A stretch of DNA of 64,000 nt from Candidatus Bathyarchaeia archaeon (lineage in GTDB: Archaea; Thermoproteota; Bathyarchaeia; Bathyarchaeales; Bathycorpusculaceae): positions 569,365 to 633,364 of the forward strand of contig CP166960.1 in assembly GCA_041447175.1 (NCBI GenBank), read 5' to 3'. How positions within the stretch are numbered: the stretch's first letter is position 1; the number at the start of each line of letters is the position of its first letter. Positions 60,700 to 64,000 of the stretch are shown one piece after another. The notes beneath the pieces are model-generated. The model was not told the DNA's origin and searched no databases. It saw nothing but the letters and a program-made list of their open reading frames with translations. The position numbers were made by a program, and so were the translations under genes.

Positions 60700-62322
60700 A
60701 TGGAGACAAAACAGGGTGGATACAAAGTTGTTTTAACCGCTGACCGCACATTAATGAGTGAATACGCAGGGGGTATCTTTTTGGGTTTCAGTGCTTGCAT
60801 CCCGCGGGGGCTGCTGCCTGACAAGTTCTATTTTTCGCTGTTTTGCCCTTCTGTCCCCGTGAACGAGGATGGAGCATCAAAGTATGCTCCTTGCGGCATA
60901 AGAAAAACCGAAGCGAAACTACTAACCGATGGCTTTAGACGAGAGGATGTTATTGTTGCCCACCCTGACTACCTTGACAAAGTGGTGGGCGAAAACACAA
61001 AGGTCTTGGGCATTAACGAAACTGACCCATTAGGCATTGGACCAGCAACCAGCACGTTCACTCAACTATTCGGCTTACCCGAAGCCTACATGTCCAACAA
61101 ATTCAAGGAAATCCTAAACAACCCCGCCGTCCAACGCTACAAACCCACAATAATTGTAGGCGGACCAGGCGCGTGGCAGCTGGAAGACGACAACGCACGC
61201 CGAAGTCTAGGCGTGAACTGTGTTGTGGTTGGGGAAGGCGAAAAAGTCGTAAACACCCTCTTTGGCAACGCTTCCAGAGGCGTTGCAATTCCAGAGGTGG
61301 TTCATGGACCCGTTGTTGAAGAACCCGAAATCCCCATAATCCAAGGCGGCACCATAGATGGCATCATTGAAATTGCACGTGGCTGCGGGAGGGGCTGCGC
61401 CTTTTGTGTGCCCACACTTCAGCGGTATAGGTGCCTCTCCATTGAACATATCCTCAAAGAGGTTGAGGTTAATCTTCAGGTGGGCAGGCGTCCTTTGCTG
61501 CACGCGGAAGATGTGTTGCGTTACAAGGCAAACGGTTTTGAAATCAACGAGGATGCCGTGAAGGAGCTCTTCAACGCTGTCTACCATTACCCTGGCGTGA
61601 CGTCGGTTGGGATAAGCCATTTTGCGCTTTCCAGCGTGGTTAGCGCTCCAAAGTTGATTCCTGATTTGTCAGAAATTCTTGATGTGAAAAAGGACGGCGA
61701 CTGGTTTAGTGGACAGTGTGGCATAGAAACGGGCAGTCCCCGGTTGATTGGGGAGCTCATGGCGGGGAAAGCTAAACCGTTTACGCCCCAGCAGTGGCCA
61801 CAGGTGGTTGAGGATGCGTTCAAGATTCTTAACGACTGCAACTGGGTGCCCTGTGCTACCCTAATCATTGGGCTTCCAGGCGAGAACGAGGAGGATATCC
61901 AGCTTACCCTCGATTTGGTGGCGCGTCTGCGCGGGTTTAAGAGTTTGCTGGTTCCGTTGTTTATGGTCAGCGAAGGCGGCTTAAAAGACCGTGTGGAATC
62001 CTTCAAAATCGAAAACATCACACATAAGCAGTCCGAGCTTTTCCTCAACTGTTGGCAGCATAACTTGGACTGGGCAGAGACTTTCCTCAACGAGTACTTC
62101 GTGACAAAGGCGCATTTTGGCAAAGGCTTTGTTATGAAACGTGTCCTCTCCTACGGCGTAAAACAAGCCTGCAGCTTGCTTGAAACGTGCGAACAGAAAT
62201 ACGACTACAACCTGCCCGCCATGATAAAAGACGCGCGAGAAGGCAAATATCCCATGTCAAAACCCATCCGTGCCATCACAAAAATACTGTCTGTAAGAGG
62301 AATAAAAGCCTTGAGCGCATAG
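60700..62322 (+). CDS. Radical SAM protein with N-terminal B12-binding-like domain, copy 2
   Basis: A 540-residue paralogue of the protein at 57528, with the same domain order. It contains YKVVLTADRTLMSEYAGG, VLGINETDPLGIGPATST, IIVGGPGAWQ, the cluster ARGCGRGCAFC (Cys 229, 233, 236), LHAEDVLRYK, IETGSPRLI and TLIIGLPGENEEDIQ, plus a 40-residue longer C-terminus. ATG at 60700, with GTGGGGAG 7 bases upstream. It follows the PadR 2 gene in an apparent operon. It probably modifies a substrate related to that of copy 1; identity unknown. Confidence 0.85.
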   Translation: METKQGGYKVVLTADRTLMSEYAGGIFLGFSACIPRGLLPDKFYFSLFCPSVPVNEDGASKYAPCGIRKTEAKLLTDGFRREDVIVAHPDYLDKVVGENTKVLGINETDPLGIGPATSTFTQLFGLPEAYMSNKFKEILNNPAVQRYKPTIIVGGPGAWQLEDDNARRSLGVNCVVVGEGEKVVNTLFGNASRGVAIPEVVHGPVVEEPEIPIIQGGTIDGIIEIARGCGRGCAFCVPTLQRYRCLSIEHILKEVEVNLQVGRRPLLHAEDVLRYKANGFEINEDAVKELFNAVYHYPGVTSVGISHFALSSVVSAPKLIPDLSEILDVKKDGDWFSGQCGIETGSPRLIGELMAGKAKPFTPQQWPQVVEDAFKILNDCNWVPCATLIIGLPGENEEDIQLTLDLVARLRGFKSLLVPLFMVSEGGLKDRVESFKIENITHKQSELFLNCWQHNLDWAETFLNEYFVTKAHFGKGFVMKRVLSYGVKQACSLLETCEQKYDYNLPAMIKDAREGKYPMSKPIRAITKILSVRGIKALSA

Positions 62323-62640
62323 TCCCTTTCCTTTTTTTGTTTTTCTTTCCTTTTTGATGTGGAACTGCGTTGACTAAGATTCTGCATGGACTTGCTAAAT
62401 GCCTTTTGCTCCATTAACCAAGCATACCCTCCAACATATTCTCAGCAGACCTGTCAACTCCCAAGCGCCATGCGGCTAAGCCCTTGCTTTTGCTCTCACT
62501 TTAAGGGCTGCATCTGGTAGAAGACTTCACGCTGCTTGGTTCTAAAAGAACAACTTTTTCTTTGCTACCCCCAAGAGGGGTTGACCGCCTCTGCTAAAAA
62601 CGGGCGTTGCTGTTTTGTTTTTCGGTGAGGGTATGGTTGG
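62323..62640. other. Intergenic region, hairpin only
   Basis: About 320 bases. After the radical SAM stop a T-rich run (about 62325-62355) may terminate transcription. AGCCCTT (62479-62485) can pair with AAGGGCT (62503-62509), and a short ACCCC/GGGGT hairpin lies near 62567-62581. No gene seen. Confidence 0.4.
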
Positions 62641-62745
62641 TTATTTGATGCGTCTTCTTTTTGAGAAGATGTACTCGATGAAGGCTATGCCAATGGAGCC
62701 TGCACCCAACGAAACCCACATCATAGTTGAAGCTATGTCAAACAT
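62641..62745 (-). CDS. 34-residue single-helix membrane protein
   Basis: Minus-strand ATG 62745 to TAA 62641. The product runs MFDIASTMMWVSLGAGSIGI, then AFIEYIFS and a basic KRRRIK end: one membrane helix with a positive cytosolic tail. AGGTGA lies 5 bases upstream of the ATG. The topology and ribosome-binding site support a real small protein. Function unknown. Confidence 0.5.
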   Translation of the reverse strand: MFDIASTMMWVSLGAGSIGIAFIEYIFSKRRRIK

Positions 62746-62829
62746 TTAGGTCACCTTGATTTTGCTGGTGATGTAAACGGCGTGATTTAAGTTTTTAGCT
62801 TCAACAAGGGGGTTTTGCATGTTTGATGC

Positions 62830-62928
62830 TTATTCGGTGTCGGTTTTTTTGTCCAAATCTAAACTCATTACGCAGGCAAATGTTTGCTTTTGTTTCTGAG
62901 TTTTGGCTGGTTGTTTATGTGTTCCCAT
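62830..62928 (-). CDS. 32-residue small charged protein
   Basis: Minus-strand ATG 62928 to TAA 62830, beginning MGTHKQPAKTQKQKQTFACV and ending LDKKTDTE. AAGGAG lies 8 bases upstream, one of the better ribosome-binding sites in the window. It is 84 bases upstream of the 34-residue membrane ORF on the same strand, so the two may be co-transcribed. No family recognised. Confidence 0.4.
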   Translation of the reverse strand: MGTHKQPAKTQKQKQTFACVMSLDLDKKTDTE

Positions 62929-63073
62929 TTCTCTGTCTCCTTCAGCAGAGTATGTGTGGAGGAAGCGGTTGGCTTTATGTGTGTAGCTTTTTGTTTTGAC
63001 AAACCCAAAGCGGCTTGTCGCAAGCGAAACCTCTATATTGTTAAATGGAAATTCTTTTCGAACAAACATTTGT

Positions 63074-63151
63074 GGGCCCGTGGCTCAGTCAGGCTAGAGC
63101 GGAGGACTCTTAATCCTTAGGTCGCGGGTTCAACTCCCGTCGGGCCCGCCA
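63074..63151 (+). tRNA. tRNA-Lys (CTT)
   Basis: Acceptor GGGCCCG pairs with CGGGCCC, the D arm contains GGCTCAGTCAGGC, the anticodon loop CTCTTAA carries CTT, the T arm is GCGGG-TTCAACT-CCCGT, discriminator G and encoded CCA. No intron. CTCTATATT at about 63028 is a possible TATA box. Confidence 0.95.
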
Positions 63152-63194
63152 CACACGCCAAACTTATCCCGTTTCTGCCTATTTTTCCAGCCAG

Positions 63195-63270
63195 CGTAGC
63201 CCAGTCAGATTAAGCTCCGACTGAGTGAATCCCGAACTTTCAGGTCAGGTTTTCTAAGTCGAAGTTGAAG
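63195..63270 (+). other. tRNA-like fragment
   Basis: GCCAGCGTAGCCCAGTCAG resembles the acceptor, T8 and D-arm of a tRNA (compare GCCGCCGTGGCTCAGCC in tRNA-Asn). The following bases do not give a clear anticodon arm, T arm or matching 3' acceptor. It may be a tRNA relic or chance. Located 44 bases after tRNA-Lys. Confidence 0.2.
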
Positions 63271-63490
63271 AGGCTGCCTGCCCAGATGAGTTGAAAGGGC
63301 TACTATTCTTTAACTGTTATTTGATGCGGTTGCTCTTGGGATGTTACCTAAAGACGTGGCTGTAAAATTGACTGAATTCCATGTTTCCAAGCATAAGGTT
63401 AGCCCGGTTGTTGAGCGGCGTGGGTGGTGCTGGGCCATGACAGGCTTCGGTGTAGACGCTTACAACGCATCAGAGAAAGATTTTCTCGTT

Positions 63491-64000
63491 CTAAGAGTGC
63501 CATTTTTTGAATTTCCAACTTATCAGAATAACCACTGCAATAATTGCCAGTAGTATCAGAACGGGCAAGTTGTATCCTGCAATTAATTCTCCAATGTAAG
63601 CGTAGAGCAGGCACCTTGGCACCGCACCGATAAATGTAATCACAGCGAACTTGGCAACTTTAGTCTTAGCCAAACCGGACAGATACGAGACTGCATCAAA
63701 GGGCACTAAGGGAATAATTCTGCCAAACAATATTGCCCAAGAACCCCACTTGTTAAACCATTGGTTCATAGATGTTAAAGTGCTCTCTTTAACAAAGCGC
63801 TTCACTAAAGGCTGTCCACCCAATCGTGCGATATAGAAGCAGATTACTGCACCCACCGTTGACCCTAACGACCCAAAGAAAGCTACACTAAGCGGGCTCA
63901 TAGTCATTCCAGCGAACGCTAAGAAAACCTCATTTGGAATTGGCGACAGCACTGAAGAAATAATCATTGCAGTAACTAATCCGATTGGTCCATAAACTGC
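63491..64000 (-). CDS. VTT (SNARE-associated/DedA-like) membrane protein, 5' end beyond window
   Basis: The frame is open to base 64000, so the gene is cut by the window edge; the internal ATG at 63967 is probably not the start. Seen are SSVLSPIPNEVFLAFAGMTM, GSTVGAVICFYIARLGG, FGRIIPLVPFDAVSYLSGL (the re-entrant-loop signature) and FIGAVPRCLLYAYIGEL, followed by a last helix. VTT proteins are lipid scramblase or undecaprenyl/polyprenyl-phosphate transporter candidates. The C-terminus is short and basic (KFKKWHS). Confidence 0.88.
   Translation of the reverse strand, partial: AVYGPIGLVTAMIISSVLSPIPNEVFLAFAGMTMSPLSVAFFGSLGSTVGAVICFYIARLGGQPLVKRFVKESTLTSMNQWFNKWGSWAILFGRIIPLVPFDAVSYLSGLAKTKVAKFAVITFIGAVPRCLLYAYIGELIAGYNLPVLILLAIIAVVILISWKFKKWHS

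Noticed and set aside
62830-63069. Longer 79-residue version of the small minus-strand ORF
   Set aside because: The AAGGAG site 8 bases before ATG 62928 favours the 32-residue form; the extension has no start signal.
63341-63553. 70-residue plus-strand frame before the VTT gene
   Set aside because: Overlaps the end of the convergent VTT gene, no ribosome-binding site or family recognised; possible but unsupported.
1-64000. CRISPR arrays, insertion sequences, prophage
   Set aside because: No regularly spaced repeats, transposase motifs or phage structural genes were seen.

Overview
The window comes from an archaeon, most likely a TACK-lineage (Bathyarchaeia-like) genome. The markers are a 20S proteasome beta subunit, an aCPSF1/FttA-type KH-beta-CASP ribonuclease, archaeal SepF, an Elf1-like zinc ribbon, TRAM-domain and small zinc-ribbon proteins, AbrB-PhoU regulators, TATA-box promoters, T-tract terminators and frequent TTG/GTG starts. 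The lineage is an inference from gene content; no rRNA is present. Gene density is high and there are no CRISPR arrays, insertion sequences or prophage.

Layout. (1) 1-2.6 kb: the tail of a frameshifted second pstB, a TRAM protein, a zinc ribbon, and a DUF47-PiT phosphate transporter pair. (2) 2.8-5.9 kb: a three-gene operon of UDP-sugar dehydrogenase, NodB-like deacetylase homologue and hyaluronan-synthase/NodC-like glycosyltransferase. (3) 6-9 kb: a DtxR-FeoA-FeoB iron operon with a palindromic operator. (4) 9.5-11.7 kb: small regulators and zinc ribbons, a CYTH protein and a GIY-YIG protein. (5) 12-26 kb: a phosphate/polyphosphate island with ppk1, a CHAD-metallophosphoesterase-HD fusion, ppx, ppk2, AbrB-PhoU, a double-domain pstS, pstC, pstA, pstB and phoU. 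(6) 26-30 kb: cupin, MEDS/PAS histidine kinase, receiver protein, sepF. (7) 30-36 kb: FttA and proteasome, an HExxH protein, a DUF433/PIN-like toxin-antitoxin pair, a surface beta-helix protein, a CBS protein. (8) 36-47 kb: pyrG, a flippase-like protein, rimI, malic enzyme, the nickel-pincer cofactor genes larE, larC and larB, an OB-fold protein with an RGG tail, glutaminyl cyclase. (9) 47.8-52 kb: two more sensor kinases, then a strongly structured RNA with an internal tandem duplication, and an Elf1-like gene. (10) 52-64 kb: M16 protease, the pyruvate:ferredoxin oxidoreductase operon porGDAB, two paralogous radical SAM genes with two divergent PadR regulators, tRNA-Asn, tRNA-Lys, small ORFs and a VTT-domain membrane protein cut by the window edge.

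How the parts work together. The dominant theme is phosphate: high-affinity uptake (Pst), low-affinity uptake (PiT), two unrelated polyphosphate kinases, an exopolyphosphatase, a CHAD-phosphatase fusion and three PhoU-family proteins, which suggests a cell that stores and mobilises polyphosphate. Por, malic enzyme and FeoB fit an anaerobic, ferredoxin-based heterotroph.

Most striking observations: the 226-nt RNA at 51364-51589, which holds two copies of a ~70-nt fold whose stems covary; the CHAD-phosphoesterase-HD fusion; the PstS tandem fusion with gene-conversion patches; and the hyaluronan-synthase-like operon.
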